Shown piece by piece: positions 1 to 6,829 of a stretch of 7,889 nt of DNA. The first letter of the stretch is position 1. Each line of letters opens with the position of its first letter. The translations under genes and the position numbers were made by a program. This DNA comes from Natrinema soli (GTDB lineage Archaea > Halobacteriota > Halobacteria > Halobacteriales > Natrialbaceae): positions 1-7,889 of the forward strand of contig NZ_JAQIVI010000798.1 of NCBI RefSeq assembly GCF_028618695.1. The letters are read 5' to 3'. Below the pieces are notes generated by a model that saw nothing but the letters and a program-made list of their open reading frames with translations, ran no database searches and was not told where the DNA came from.

Positions 1-3000
1 CGGGTGCCGCCGGCGTCGAGCTGGCCGATCCACGCGAACGCGATGTCGTCGGCCTCGACCAGCCGCTCGGGGACTGTCCGCTCGATCTCCGCGCGGCCGT
101 CGGCCCCGATCAGCGACTGATCGATCCGCCTGATGAGTTCGGTGGTCTCGATCTGGCGGTTGAGCCGGCGGTTCCGTTCCTCGAGTTCCGCCTCCCGCTC
201 GCGGAGGTTCGCCTCGCTCTCGAGGCGATCGAACGCGGCCTCGGTCGTGGCGACGAGCGTCTCGATCAGCCGTCGAGCTTCGGTGTCGATCGTTCTCGCG
301 CCCGACGCGACCGCGAAGACCCCGTGATTGCCGATCGGAACGACGACGCCGCTCTCGACGTCCGGCCCGAAGACCTGCGACCGATCGAACGACGCCGGAT
401 CGTCGACGACCGTCCCCGTTTCCGTCACGTAGGCGTTCCAGAGGACGGAGTCGTCGTCGCCGACGGCGACCGGCGGCGGTCCCGAACAGAGCGTCGCGAA
501 CTCGTCGGTGTACGCGACGGGCTCGAACCGGTTCACGTCGGAGTTGAGGGCATAGACGGCTACGCCCGACGCCTCGAGGATATCCGCGGCCGTCTCGACG
601 ACCAGCGCCGCGACCTCCCGTTCGGTGTCGGTGCCGAGCAGGTCGCGGGCGGCGTCGTGGAGCGACTCGAGCGCCAGTTCCTGTTCCTTGTCCTCGGTGA
701 TGTCCTGAATCGTCCCCCGAACACCGACGATCTCGTCGGACAGGAGCCACTCTCCGTCCGTCTCGGACTGCGGTCGGCTGTCAACGGGGAGTTCCGACGT
801 ATCGCTGACCGTCTCTCGATTCTCGGTGGAGCCTGTCTCCCCATCAATCCGGACGGGCTCGCCGATGGAACGGACCCAGCGCTCGTTGCCCTCGGCCGTC
901 AGGATCCGGTGTTCGGTCTCGTAGCTATCTCCGTCCGCCAGCGCCGCATTGACAGTGTCGAGGACGGCCGGTCGGTCGTCGGGATGGGGGAACGACAATG
1001 CTCGCTCCGGGGGAACGTCCGCGTCCAGCGGGATCTCGTAGAGGTGTCGCAGGCCGTCCGTGAGCGTCACCTCGTCCGAGTCGCCGCTGACGTCGAACTC
1101 CCAGCCGCCGATCCCGGCCAGCCGCTCGGCCTGCTCGAGCAGCTCCGTCGTCCGCTCGAGTTCGCGTTCGCGTTCCTTGCGCTCGGTGATGTCGCGGATG
1201 ACGCCCGCGGTCCCGGCGAACTCGCCGTCGACCATCGGCAACAGCGCCATGTGGTTTTCCGCATCGATTGTCTCGTCGTCGGCGGTCTCGATAGCCATCT
1301 CGAACGTCCGAGACGGGTCGTCGGCGCGGAGCAGATCGCGGATCCGATCGCGAGCCGTCTCGAGGTCGCCCTCGGCCAGCACCGTGGAGACGTGGTCGCC
1401 GATCAGCTCGTCGGGATCGTAGCCGGTGATCGACGTGAGCGCGTCGTTCAGGAAGGTAAAGCGGCCCTCGGCGTCGATCGTGTACACCAGTTCGTCCAGC
1501 GCCTGGATGATCGTCTCGGCGCGCTCGAGTTCACGTTCGCGCTCCTTGCGGCCGGTGATATCCTGGAAGGAGCCTCTCACTTTGACGATGTCGCCGTCGC
1601 TGGATGCAGTCCGGCCGTTGTCGGATTCCTCTCCGCCCTCGAAGACGGGTTCGCCGATGGCCCGAACCCATCGCCGGTCGCCGTCGTCCGTCGTGATGCG
1701 GAGTTCGAGATCGTACGGCTCGCCGTCCTCGATCGCGCGCTCGACCGCCGCGCGCATCCGCGGGCGATCCTCGGGATGGTAGAATCCGAGCGCACGTTCG
1801 ATATCGACCGACTCGCCGTCCGAAACGCCGTAGATCCGGCGGACCTCCTCGGTCCATCGGGGGTCGTACGGTTCCTCGGTCACGTCGAGTTCCCACGCGC
1901 CGATCTTCGCCAGCCGCTGGGACTGCTCGAGCAGGTGCGTGGTTCGCTCGAGTCGGGCCTCGCGCTCGCGGAGCCGACGCTCTTTGTCCCTGCGTTCGGT
2001 GATGTCCCGGCCGATACCGACCTCGACGGGCTGGCCGTCGGGATCCTCGAGGACCGACGCGATGAACTCGTAGGGGATCCGCTCGCCCGATTTCGTCTGC
2101 AACGCCGCTTCGACCCGCGTATCGCCCGTCTCGAAGGCCTCTTCGATCGAATCGCGGATGGCCGGCTGGTTTTCCTCGTCAAAGAAGTCAAGGGCGTCCA
2201 TCGACTCGATCTCGGCGTCCGAATACCCCGACACCTCGACCAGCGTCTCGTTCCAGCGCTGGAGCACCCCGTCCTCGTCGAGGATGTAGAACACGTCGTC
2301 CAACGCGTCGAGGACGTCGTTCGTGAACTGCTTGTATCGCTCGAGCCGTCGCTCTTTGTCCCGGCGCTCGCTGATGTCGCGGCCCACGCCGGCGATGATT
2401 CGATCGCCCGCCGGATTCTCGAGGACCGATCCGACGAACTCGTAGGGAATTCGCTCGCCGTCGCTGGTCACGAGCGGGACGTCGATGCGCGCCGACCCGG
2501 TTTCGAGAACCGTCGCGATCGCGGTCATAATCCGGTCGTGGTCGGCCTCGTCGAAGAAGTCCAGCGCGTGCATCGACTCGGTCTCGGCGGCAGCGTAGCC
2601 GGTCGCCTCGCGCAGACTCTCGTTCCACCGTAGCACCTCGCCGTCCTCGTCGAGCAGATAGATGACGTCGTCGACGGCGTCGAGCATGTCGTCGGTGAAC
2701 TGCTGGGCTCGCTCGAGGCGTCGCTCGCGCTCCTCGATCCGTCGAACGTACGTGCGCCGCTCGACGGCCTGGCTTATCCAGCGGCTCATCAGATCCACGA
2801 ACGACGTTTCGGCGGCCGTAAACGGTCGGTCCCGTGAGTCGCGGTTCAGGAAACAGAGCGTCCCGTAGCGTTCGCCATCGACGACGATCTTGCCGCCGAG
2901 ATAGCAACTGATATCGAGTTCGTCGGCCGCCGGGTGTGATTCCCAGCCCGTCGCTTCGGCGTCGTGGATTCCCAGAATATTGTCCGACGTGATCGTGTCT

Positions 3001-3647
3001 CGACAGTATATCGTAGAGAGATCCAGTACCGTCCCCTCGAGTTCGTCCTCGTGGCCGACGGCCGTCTCGACCTCGTATCGGTCGGTCGACTCGTCGATCC
3101 GAGAGACGAGTCCGGTCTCGAGATCCAGCCGGTCACAGCCGAGCTCGAGCAGTCGTCGGATCTTCGCCTCACCACGGAGCTCGGGATCGGACATGACCCG
3201 GTAGAGGTCCCGTCGGTCGCGGTCGCTCTCGGCGCGTCGCCGTTCGCGCTCGCGCACCGCGACCGTCAGATCCTCGATGACCTCGGACAGTCGGCCGACC
3301 TCGTCGTCTCGATCGATCGTGAAGTCGATGGCCTCGTCGATGTCGGTCGATTCATCGGCGCGGTCCACCCCGAACGACGCGGGATCGTCATCGATGCGCG
3401 AGACGAACTGACGGAGTTCGTCGGTGAGCCGCTCGATATCCGTCGGTCGATCGGAACCGCTCCGCGCGGCGAGTCCCACGACGAATAGTCCGGGTTCCGT
3501 CGCCGCGCCGAACCCCAGCGTCGTGAGATCGGGCGGTGCGATCCCGCTGACGAGACCGACCACCACGCCGATCGCTCCGAGCAAAACCGCGATCGAACGC
3601 GTCGTGGCGTTCGCGAGCAGTCCGTGACAAACTGCGATACCGACCAT
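1..3647 (-). CDS. Membrane-anchored multi-PAS/GAF Bat-type (bacterio-opsin activator-like) sensor-regulator, 3' end outside window
   Basis: The minus strand is open from ATG 3647-3645 to base 1 (1215 residues visible, no stop). Residues ~19-37 form a hydrophobic membrane-type segment. Residues 112-135 ([15 protein letters not shown]) resemble the end of a HAMP linker. Then come GAF1 (~148-296, with IYCRDTI and YGTLCFLNR), PAS1 (~317-428), PAS2 (~441-552), PAS3 (~575-700), PAS4 (~711-823), PAS5 (~836-986) and GAF2 (~996-1142). Each PAS ends in a (R/Q)DI(S/T) motif, four of the five followed by a charged KER-type coiled linker. From ~1163, [19 protein letters not shown] and later [10 protein letters not shown] match the start of the Bat GAF-like domain, which in this family precedes an HTH_10 DNA-binding domain; that part lies beyond the edge, so DNA binding is inferred. 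No kinase core is seen. The start is chosen because it directly precedes the hydrophobic segment. The frame is open further upstream to about 3845 but has no ATG or GTG and reads as non-haloarchaeal sequence. The gene is divergent from the HalOD1 gene. Signal and targets are unknown. Confidence 0.9.
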   Translation of the reverse strand, partial: MVGIAVCHGLLANATTRSIAVLLGAIGVVVGLVSGIAPPDLTTLGFGAATEPGLFVVGLAARSGSDRPTDIERLTDELRQFVSRIDDDPASFGVDRADESTDIDEAIDFTIDRDDEVGRLSEVIEDLTVAVRERERRRAESDRDRRDLYRVMSDPELRGEAKIRRLLELGCDRLDLETGLVSRIDESTDRYEVETAVGHEDELEGTVLDLSTIYCRDTITSDNILGIHDAEATGWESHPAADELDISCYLGGKIVVDGERYGTLCFLNRDSRDRPFTAAETSFVDLMSRWISQAVERRTYVRRIEERERRLERAQQFTDDMLDAVDDVIYLLDEDGEVLRWNESLREATGYAAAETESMHALDFFDEADHDRIMTAIATVLETGSARIDVPLVTSDGERIPYEFVGSVLENPAGDRIIAGVGRDISERRDKERRLERYKQFTNDVLDALDDVFYILDEDGVLQRWNETLVEVSGYSDAEIESMDALDFFDEENQPAIRDSIEEAFETGDTRVEAALQTKSGERIPYEFIASVLEDPDGQPVEVGIGRDITERRDKERRLREREARLERTTHLLEQSQRLAKIGAWELDVTEEPYDPRWTEEVRRIYGVSDGESVDIERALGFYHPEDRPRMRAAVERAIEDGEPYDLELRITTDDGDRRWVRAIGEPVFEGGEESDNGRTASSDGDIVKVRGSFQDITGRKERERELERAETIIQALDELVYTIDAEGRFTFLNDALTSITGYDPDELIGDHVSTVLAEGDLETARDRIRDLLRADDPSRTFEMAIETADDETIDAENHMALLPMVDGEFAGTAGVIRDITERKERERELERTTELLEQAERLAGIGGWEFDVSGDSDEVTLTDGLRHLYEIPLDADVPPERALSFPHPDDRPAVLDTVNAALADGDSYETEHRILTAEGNERWVRSIGEPVRIDGETGSTENRETVSDTSELPVDSRPQSETDGEWLLSDEIVGVRGTIQDITEDKEQELALESLHDAARDLLGTDTEREVAALVVETAADILEASGVAVYALNSDVNRFEPVAYTDEFATLCSGPPPVAVGDDDSVLWNAYVTETGTVVDDPASFDRSQVFGPDVESGVVVPIGNHGVFAVASGARTIDTEARRLIETLVATTEAAFDRLESEANLREREAELEERNRRLNRQIETTELIRRIDQSLIGADGRAEIERTVPERLVEADDIAFAWIGQLDAGGT
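1956..2699 (-). repeat. Tandem PAS duplication inside the sensor gene (PAS1 and PAS2)
   Basis: PAS1 (2699-2328) and PAS2 (2327-1956) are in-frame tandem copies with a period of 372 bp (124 codons). Both carry the same landmarks in order: FT(D/N)D, LDEDG, RWNE(S/T)[23 protein letters not shown](N/D)P, GRDI(S/T)ERRDKERRL. The similarity is visible in the DNA, for example around 2551-2573 against 2179-2201. This indicates a fairly recent duplication of one PAS module with its coiled linker, rather than two unrelated PAS domains. Confidence 0.8.
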
Positions 3648-3690
3648 GGGGTGCCTACGGAATGACTGCCAATGATATGCGCGGTTTGTT

Positions 3691-3713
3691 TTCTCGAGAA
3701 TATGCGAACGTTC
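3691..3713 (-). promoter_or_regulatory. Palindrome cluster and possible TATA element upstream of the Bat-type regulator gene
   Basis: About 45-65 nt upstream of the minus-strand ATG lie two perfect palindromes, TTCTCGAGAA (3691-3700) and GAACGTTC (3706-3713). They flank a minus-strand CATATTC motif (3704-3698) that could serve as a TATA-like box. The stretch is AT-richer than the flanking coding DNA. No transcription start can be proved. A second AT-rich motif, GCATATC (3680-3674), lies about 30 nt before the ATG and could instead drive a near-leaderless transcript. Confidence 0.35.
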
Positions 3714-3838
3714 AGTAACGAATTTCCTCGGGATAATCCGAATCCAATCACGGAACGGACCGGTCTGGCATCGATGCCGGACGAGCCGTTCGCCGAGCAA
3801 CGGTGGACAACAGCGACGCTGGCTCGCCGACGGACCGT

Positions 3839-3884
3839 GACACTATACACGTAGTGTCGAAGCTGCGTCGGCGTTACGTGTATA
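3839..3884. promoter_or_regulatory. Nested inverted repeats in the divergent promoter region
   Basis: Two perfect inverted repeats share bases. The first is GACACTA (3839-3845), 6-bp spacer, TAGTGTC (3852-3858). The second is TATACACGTA (3844-3853), 21-bp spacer, TACGTGTATA (3875-3884). The second places the same TACGTGTATA sequence on both strands facing outwards, so each arm contains a TATA-like core pointing towards one of the two divergent genes. The arrangement suits either paired divergent promoters or an operator for a dimeric regulator overlapping them. Which of these applies is inference. Confidence 0.5.
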
Positions 3885-3886
3885 AC
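3879..3886 (+). promoter_or_regulatory. Candidate TATA box for the HalOD1 gene
   Basis: TGTATAAC is centred about 45 nt before the ATG at 3927. With the usual archaeal TATA-to-start distance of about 25-27 nt, transcription would begin near 3908 and leave a leader of about 20 nt. No clear Shine-Dalgarno motif is seen, which is common in haloarchaea. The box lies inside the right arm of the inverted repeat at 3875-3884, so a protein bound there would compete with TBP. Confidence 0.45.
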
Positions 3887-3926
3887 GGCCAAACGGATAC
3901 CGCCCGCTCGCGTTGCTTCGGCTAAG

Positions 3927-4184
3927 ATGGCTGGAACCACGGTAGAGCACTACAACGATTCGATCAGTCTCCGCGTCGTCGAGGCGCTCGCGACTGCGAC
4001 CGATACCGCCGCACACGAACTCGAGCCCCTGTACAACGTCGTCGATCCCGAGGCGCTCGATCAGCTCTGCAAGCAGGACACGAACGACGGGATTCACGTC
4101 ACGTTCGAGTACGGCGATTCGCTGGTCGAGGTTCGAAGCGACGGCACCGTCAGCGTCGACGGGAACGTCCATGGAAACGGGTAA
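3927..4184 (+). CDS. Stand-alone HalOD1-type output domain protein (85 aa)
   Basis: This small acidic protein matches the pattern of the haloarchaeal output domain HalOD1. An N-terminal helix (SISLRVVEALATATDT, residues 12-27) leads to the signature HELEPLYNVVDPEALDQL (30-47) and then a beta hairpin (VTFEYGDSLVEVRSDGTVSV, 58-77). HalOD1 is a haloarchaea-specific domain, found alone or fused to receiver domains and thought to carry signal output; its molecular action is not established. The whole protein is one domain with no membrane segment, so it is probably cytoplasmic. It starts at the only suitable ATG, downstream of a TATA-like box, and is divergent from the Bat-type regulator. The gene for the receiver-PAS protein follows 191 bp later on the same strand. 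The family call rests on motif memory, not a search. Confidence 0.8.
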   Translation: MAGTTVEHYNDSISLRVVEALATATDTAAHELEPLYNVVDPEALDQLCKQDTNDGIHVTFEYGDSLVEVRSDGTVSVDGNVHGNG

Positions 4185-4242
4185 GCACCGGCTCGAGACT
4201 AACTCGGCGGGTGTGACCGACGTGACTGACGGGATCGACGTA

Positions 4243-4276
4243 ACCGACACGAGACGGTGACCGACATGAGACGGCG
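4243..4276 (+). repeat. 17-bp tandem duplication in the HalOD1/receiver-PAS spacer
   Basis: Two head-to-tail 17-bp units, ACCGACACGAGACGGTG (4243-4259) and ACCGACATGAGACGGCG (4260-4276), differ at two positions. They lie in the 191-bp spacer between the two plus-strand signalling genes. A looser related run (GTGACCGACGTGACTGACGGG, near 4213-4233) precedes them. This may be slippage or a pair of binding sites; no function is shown. Confidence 0.6.
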
Positions 4277-4375
4277 ACTGCCGGATATGAACGGGTCGAG
4301 CCGACGATCGGCGGGCGCGATCCGACTCCGAACCGAACGCGGTCGCACAATGAGACCCTCCCAAAGTCGAGACCA

Positions 4376-5197
4376 ATGTTGAGATCAACTGCTGCAGTCC
4401 CCGAACCGACCGTTCGAACGCGGCCAGCACAGCTCCAACTCCTCGTCGTCGGCCGTGAGTGCGACGCGATCGACCGCGCCTTCGACGACGAAACCGAAGT
4501 CACCGTCGAGTCGGTCCCCGCGCTCGAGAACGCGCGGCCCCGACTCGACGACATCGACTGTCTCGTCGTGCAGTCGCCGACGGTGGCGGACGACGGAAGT
4601 GCGGGGCGCGACGAAAGCGGCGAGTTGACCGACGAGAGCGCGGACGACGTTGCCGATTCCCTCGAGACGATCAGGGCCGATGCGACCGAACTGCCGGTCG
4701 TCGTCCTCGCGGACGAGGTCACGCCCGCACTGACGCGGACGGTCCGATCGGACGGGTGGACCGCCGTCGTCGAACGGGACGAGACGCTCGCGCTGCTCGC
4801 CGACCGCGTCCACGATCTCCTCGAGCGCCATCGGTTAGCGGTGCTCTCGCGACGGTCGCTGGCGAGCGTGGAGTTCGCCGGCGATGCGATCGCGATCGTC
4901 GACCCCGACGGCGACGTCCAGTTCGCGAGTCGCTCCTTCGCGATGCAGTTCGGCTCCGATAGCGACGACCTCACCGGAACCCCGTGGCGGGCGGTGATCA
5001 CCGACGCGGCCGTTACCCACCTCGAGTCGGCGGCGCTCCCGACCGTCGCCGAGGGATGGCGGTGGACCGGCAGCTGCACCGGCCGTCGGCAAACGGGCGC
5101 GACGTTCCCGGCTCGCGTTCGGCTCGGCGGCCTCGAGGACGGAAGCCTCGTGTTCGTGGTCGACGAGTCCGAGGGAAGCGACGGGCTCGAGGAGTGA
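4376..5197 (+). CDS. Degenerate receiver-PAS signalling protein
   Basis: Residues ~19-152 follow the layout of a response-regulator receiver: a first strand (LQLLVVG, 20-26), a third strand (DCLVVQSP, 61-68), a fourth strand (LPVVVLADE, 106-114) and GWTAVVERDE (127-136) where the conserved Lys loop normally sits. The usual Asp of the third strand is Gln66, the N-terminal acidic pair is missing after LVV, and the Lys is replaced. Phosphotransfer is therefore unlikely and this reads as a pseudo-receiver. Residues ~163-265 form a PAS domain (AIAIVDPDGDVQFAS, GWRWTGSCTGRRQTG, then a beta strand at GSLVFVVDESE). There is no kinase or HTH domain and no membrane segment, so the partner must be another protein, possibly the neighbouring HalOD1 or Bat-type product. 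The ATG at 4376 is the in-frame start; no convincing TATA box or RBS is seen. It converges with ahcY. Confidence 0.8.
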   Translation: MLRSTAAVPEPTVRTRPAQLQLLVVGRECDAIDRAFDDETEVTVESVPALENARPRLDDIDCLVVQSPTVADDGSAGRDESGELTDESADDVADSLETIRADATELPVVVLADEVTPALTRTVRSDGWTAVVERDETLALLADRVHDLLERHRLAVLSRRSLASVEFAGDAIAIVDPDGDVQFASRSFAMQFGSDSDDLTGTPWRAVITDAAVTHLESAALPTVAEGWRWTGSCTGRRQTGATFPARVRLGGLEDGSLVFVVDESEGSDGLEE

Positions 5198-5222
5198 GTT
5201 GCGACGGCGCTAATACGGGAAG

Positions 5223-5237
5223 AGCGCTCAGTGCGCT
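5223..5237. terminator. Possible hairpin between convergent genes
   Basis: AGCGC (5223-5227) and GCGCT (5233-5237) form a perfect 5-bp stem with a 5-nt loop in the 66-bp gap between the convergent receiver-PAS and ahcY genes. On the minus strand a TTTT run (5254-5251) lies just after the ahcY stop, and archaeal termination often uses such T-runs without a hairpin. The stem is short, so the call is weak. Confidence 0.3.
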
Positions 5238-5263
5238 GCTCGTTCTACTGAAAACGCGGCGAG

Positions 5264-6553
5264 CTATGTCCCGTGGTCCCAGCTGCCCATGTAGTCGCGC
5301 TGGGTGTCGGTCAGCGAATCGAAGTCGACGCCCTCGGCCTCGAGTTTGATCTCGGCGATCTCCTTGTCGAGGTCGTCGGGGACGTCGTGGACGCCGGCAT
5401 CGTACTCATCGCTGTTCTCGAGCATTTCGCGCACGCAGACGGCCTGAACGCCGAACGACTGGTCCATGACCTCGACGGGGTGGCCCAGCGAAACGGGCGC
5501 GGCGAGGTTGACGAGTCGGCCCTCGGCGATGACGTTCAGCTTGCGACCGTCGTCCATCTCGTACGCTTCGACGCCGTCCCGGGCCTCGAAGCGATCGACC
5601 GCGAGGTCGTCGAGCGCCTCGAGATCGATCTCGATGTCGAAGTGACCCGCGTTGGCGAGCAGGACGCCGTCTTTCATCTTCTCGAAATGCTCGCCGATGA
5701 CGACGTCCCGGTTGCCGGTCGTCGTCAGGAAGACGTCGCCGATTTCGGCCGCGTCCGACATTGGCATGACCTCGTAGCCCTCCATGTGGGCCTCGAGCGC
5801 GCGACGGGGCTCGACTTCGGTGACGATGACGTTCGCGTTCTGGCCCGAGGCCTTCTTCGCGACGCCCTTGCCGCAGTAGCCGTAGCCCGCGACGACGACG
5901 TTCTTACCGGCCCACGAGAGGTTCGTGGTCATGGCGATCGAGGCCAGCGAGGACTCGCCGGTGCCGTGGACGTTGTCGAATAGCCGCTTCATCGGCGTGT
6001 CGTTGACCGCGAAGACGGGGTACTCGAGCGCCCCGTCCGCGTCCATCGCGCGCAGGCGGTGGACGCCCGTGGTCGTCTCCTCGCAACCGCCGACGATGCC
6101 GTCGATCAGTTCGGGGTAGTCCTCGTGAATCGCGGCGACGAGGTCCATTCCGTCGTCGACGGTGACCGTCGGTTCGTGGGCGATCACGGCCTCGATCGCG
6201 GCGTAGTACTCGTCGTCGTCGACGCCGCGCTTGGCGTAGCTGGTGATGTTCTCGTGCGTGTCGAGCGCCGCGCTCACGTCGTCGTGGGTCGAGAGCGGGT
6301 TACAGCCGGTGACGGCGACCTCGGCGCCGCCCTCCGCGAGCGTCTCGACGAGGATCGCCGTCTTGGCCTCGACGTGCATCGCCATCCCGATGCGCTCGCC
6401 CGCGAAGGGCTGGTTCGCGACGAACTCCTCGCGAACGCGCTCGCAGATCGGCATGTGTTGGGTGGCCCAGTCCATCTTCCGGCGACCCTCCTCGCGAGCG
6501 GACTCGAGGTTCTCGAGTTGCTCGCTGATCGGGGGATACTCGGTGTCGGTCAT
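5264..6553 (-). CDS. ahcY: S-adenosylhomocysteine hydrolase (adenosylhomocysteinase)
   Basis: This NAD-dependent cytoplasmic enzyme splits S-adenosylhomocysteine (SAH) reversibly into adenosine and homocysteine, relieving product inhibition of methyltransferases. The 429-residue product has the full family layout: substrate-domain motifs MAMHVEAKTA (57-66), CNPLSTHDD (84-92), GGCEETTTGVH (155-165) and NDTPMKRLFDN (184-194, with the expected Lys189, Asp193 and Asn194). The NAD-binding fold follows, with AGYGYCGKG (222-230), VTEVEP (244-249), NAGHFDIEID (301-310) and LVNLAAPVSLGHP (347-359). The C-terminus ends in SWDHGT without the DHYRY-type tail of bacterial and eukaryotic enzymes, as is usual in archaea. 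The frame stays open upstream to ATG 6718, but that start would lie inside the inverted-repeat element and add 55 residues unlike the family; ATG 6553 gives the normal length. An SAH/MTA-deaminase-like gene lies upstream beyond the secreted-protein gene. No clear TATA box is seen before 6553. Confidence 0.96.
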   Translation of the reverse strand: MTDTEYPPISEQLENLESAREEGRRKMDWATQHMPICERVREEFVANQPFAGERIGMAMHVEAKTAILVETLAEGGAEVAVTGCNPLSTHDDVSAALDTHENITSYAKRGVDDDEYYAAIEAVIAHEPTVTVDDGMDLVAAIHEDYPELIDGIVGGCEETTTGVHRLRAMDADGALEYPVFAVNDTPMKRLFDNVHGTGESSLASIAMTTNLSWAGKNVVVAGYGYCGKGVAKKASGQNANVIVTEVEPRRALEAHMEGYEVMPMSDAAEIGDVFLTTTGNRDVVIGEHFEKMKDGVLLANAGHFDIEIDLEALDDLAVDRFEARDGVEAYEMDDGRKLNVIAEGRLVNLAAPVSLGHPVEVMDQSFGVQAVCVREMLENSDEYDAGVHDVPDDLDKEIAEIKLEAEGVDFDSLTDTQRDYMGSWDHGT

Positions 6554-6696
6554 GGGTCGACTGAGTGCGACCGTGGCCAAAACGGTACCGAAGCGCTCCG
6601 GCGGCCGCGTCCGGCCCGTTCGGTATCGGGTGCAATCGACCTCGCCGCGGACTGAAAAATGATCGGCGAAAAACGGTGGGTGGTGGCCGCGTACAC

Positions 6697-6780
6697 TATA
6701 GCAGCCCCTGAAAGTCACTGCACACCTGATCGCATCGTCGTCATGCGATCAGCGTGTAAATCGTTTCAGTGGCTGCTATA
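6697..6780. mobile_element. 84-bp MITE-like palindromic element
   Basis: The element is bounded by 17-bp terminal inverted repeats, TATAGCAGCCCCTGAAA (6697-6713) and TTTCAGTGGCTGCTATA (6764-6780), which pair with one mismatch. Inside, CTGATCGCAT (6726-6735) and ATGCGATCAG (6743-6752) form a perfect 10-bp stem with a 7-nt loop, extended by ACAC/GTGT across one bulge. Most of the element can therefore fold as one hairpin. It is too short to encode a transposase, so it fits a non-autonomous miniature inverted-repeat element mobilised in trans. The ends are TA-rich, which would fit a TA-targeting transposase, but no longer target duplication is clear. It lies between the secreted-protein gene and ahcY, about 145 bp upstream of the ahcY ATG. 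The parent IS family could not be named. Confidence 0.7.
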
Positions 6781-6798
6781 CGTGCCTCTGTGATCGCG

Positions 6799-6817
6799 GA
6801 CGCCGTGAGTAGGCGTC
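6799..6817 (-). terminator. Possible hairpin after the secreted-protein gene
   Basis: GACGCC (6799-6804) and GGCGTC (6812-6817) form a perfect 6-bp stem with a 7-nt loop, starting 12 nt after the stop codon of the minus-strand secreted-protein gene. No T-run follows, so its role in termination is uncertain. The larger palindrome at 6697-6780 lies just beyond and could contribute. Confidence 0.3.
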
Positions 6818-6829
6818 GGTCTGCATGTC

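Noticed and set aside
324..2633. Long plus-strand open frame of 769 codons opposite the sensor gene
   Set aside because: The minus strand encodes recognisable GAF/PAS/Bat domains. The plus frame has no known motif and is a by-product of GC-rich codon use on the other strand.
3672..3854. 60-codon plus-strand frame in the divergent spacer
   Set aside because: It has no family resemblance, its composition is unlike the neighbours, and it spans the promoter elements of both flanking genes.
3266..3940. Minus-strand frame of 224 codons over the start of the sensor gene and the divergent spacer
   Set aside because: It is Ser/Arg-rich, lacks haloarchaeal acidity, is out of frame with the clear sensor protein, crosses the promoter palindromes and overlaps the HalOD1 start.
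4150..5079. Minus-strand frame of 309 codons opposite the receiver-PAS gene
   Set aside because: Its composition is Ser/Arg/Thr-rich with no domain pattern, while the plus strand encodes a coherent receiver-like plus PAS protein.
5273..6655. Plus-strand frames opposite ahcY (236 and 198 codons)
   Set aside because: They are antisense to a complete, well-conserved AhcY and show no motifs of their own.
6554..6718. A 55-codon N-terminal extension of AhcY from ATG 6718
   Set aside because: The extension begins inside the inverted-repeat element, is not acidic, and makes the protein longer than archaeal AhcY; ATG 6553 begins with family-like sequence.
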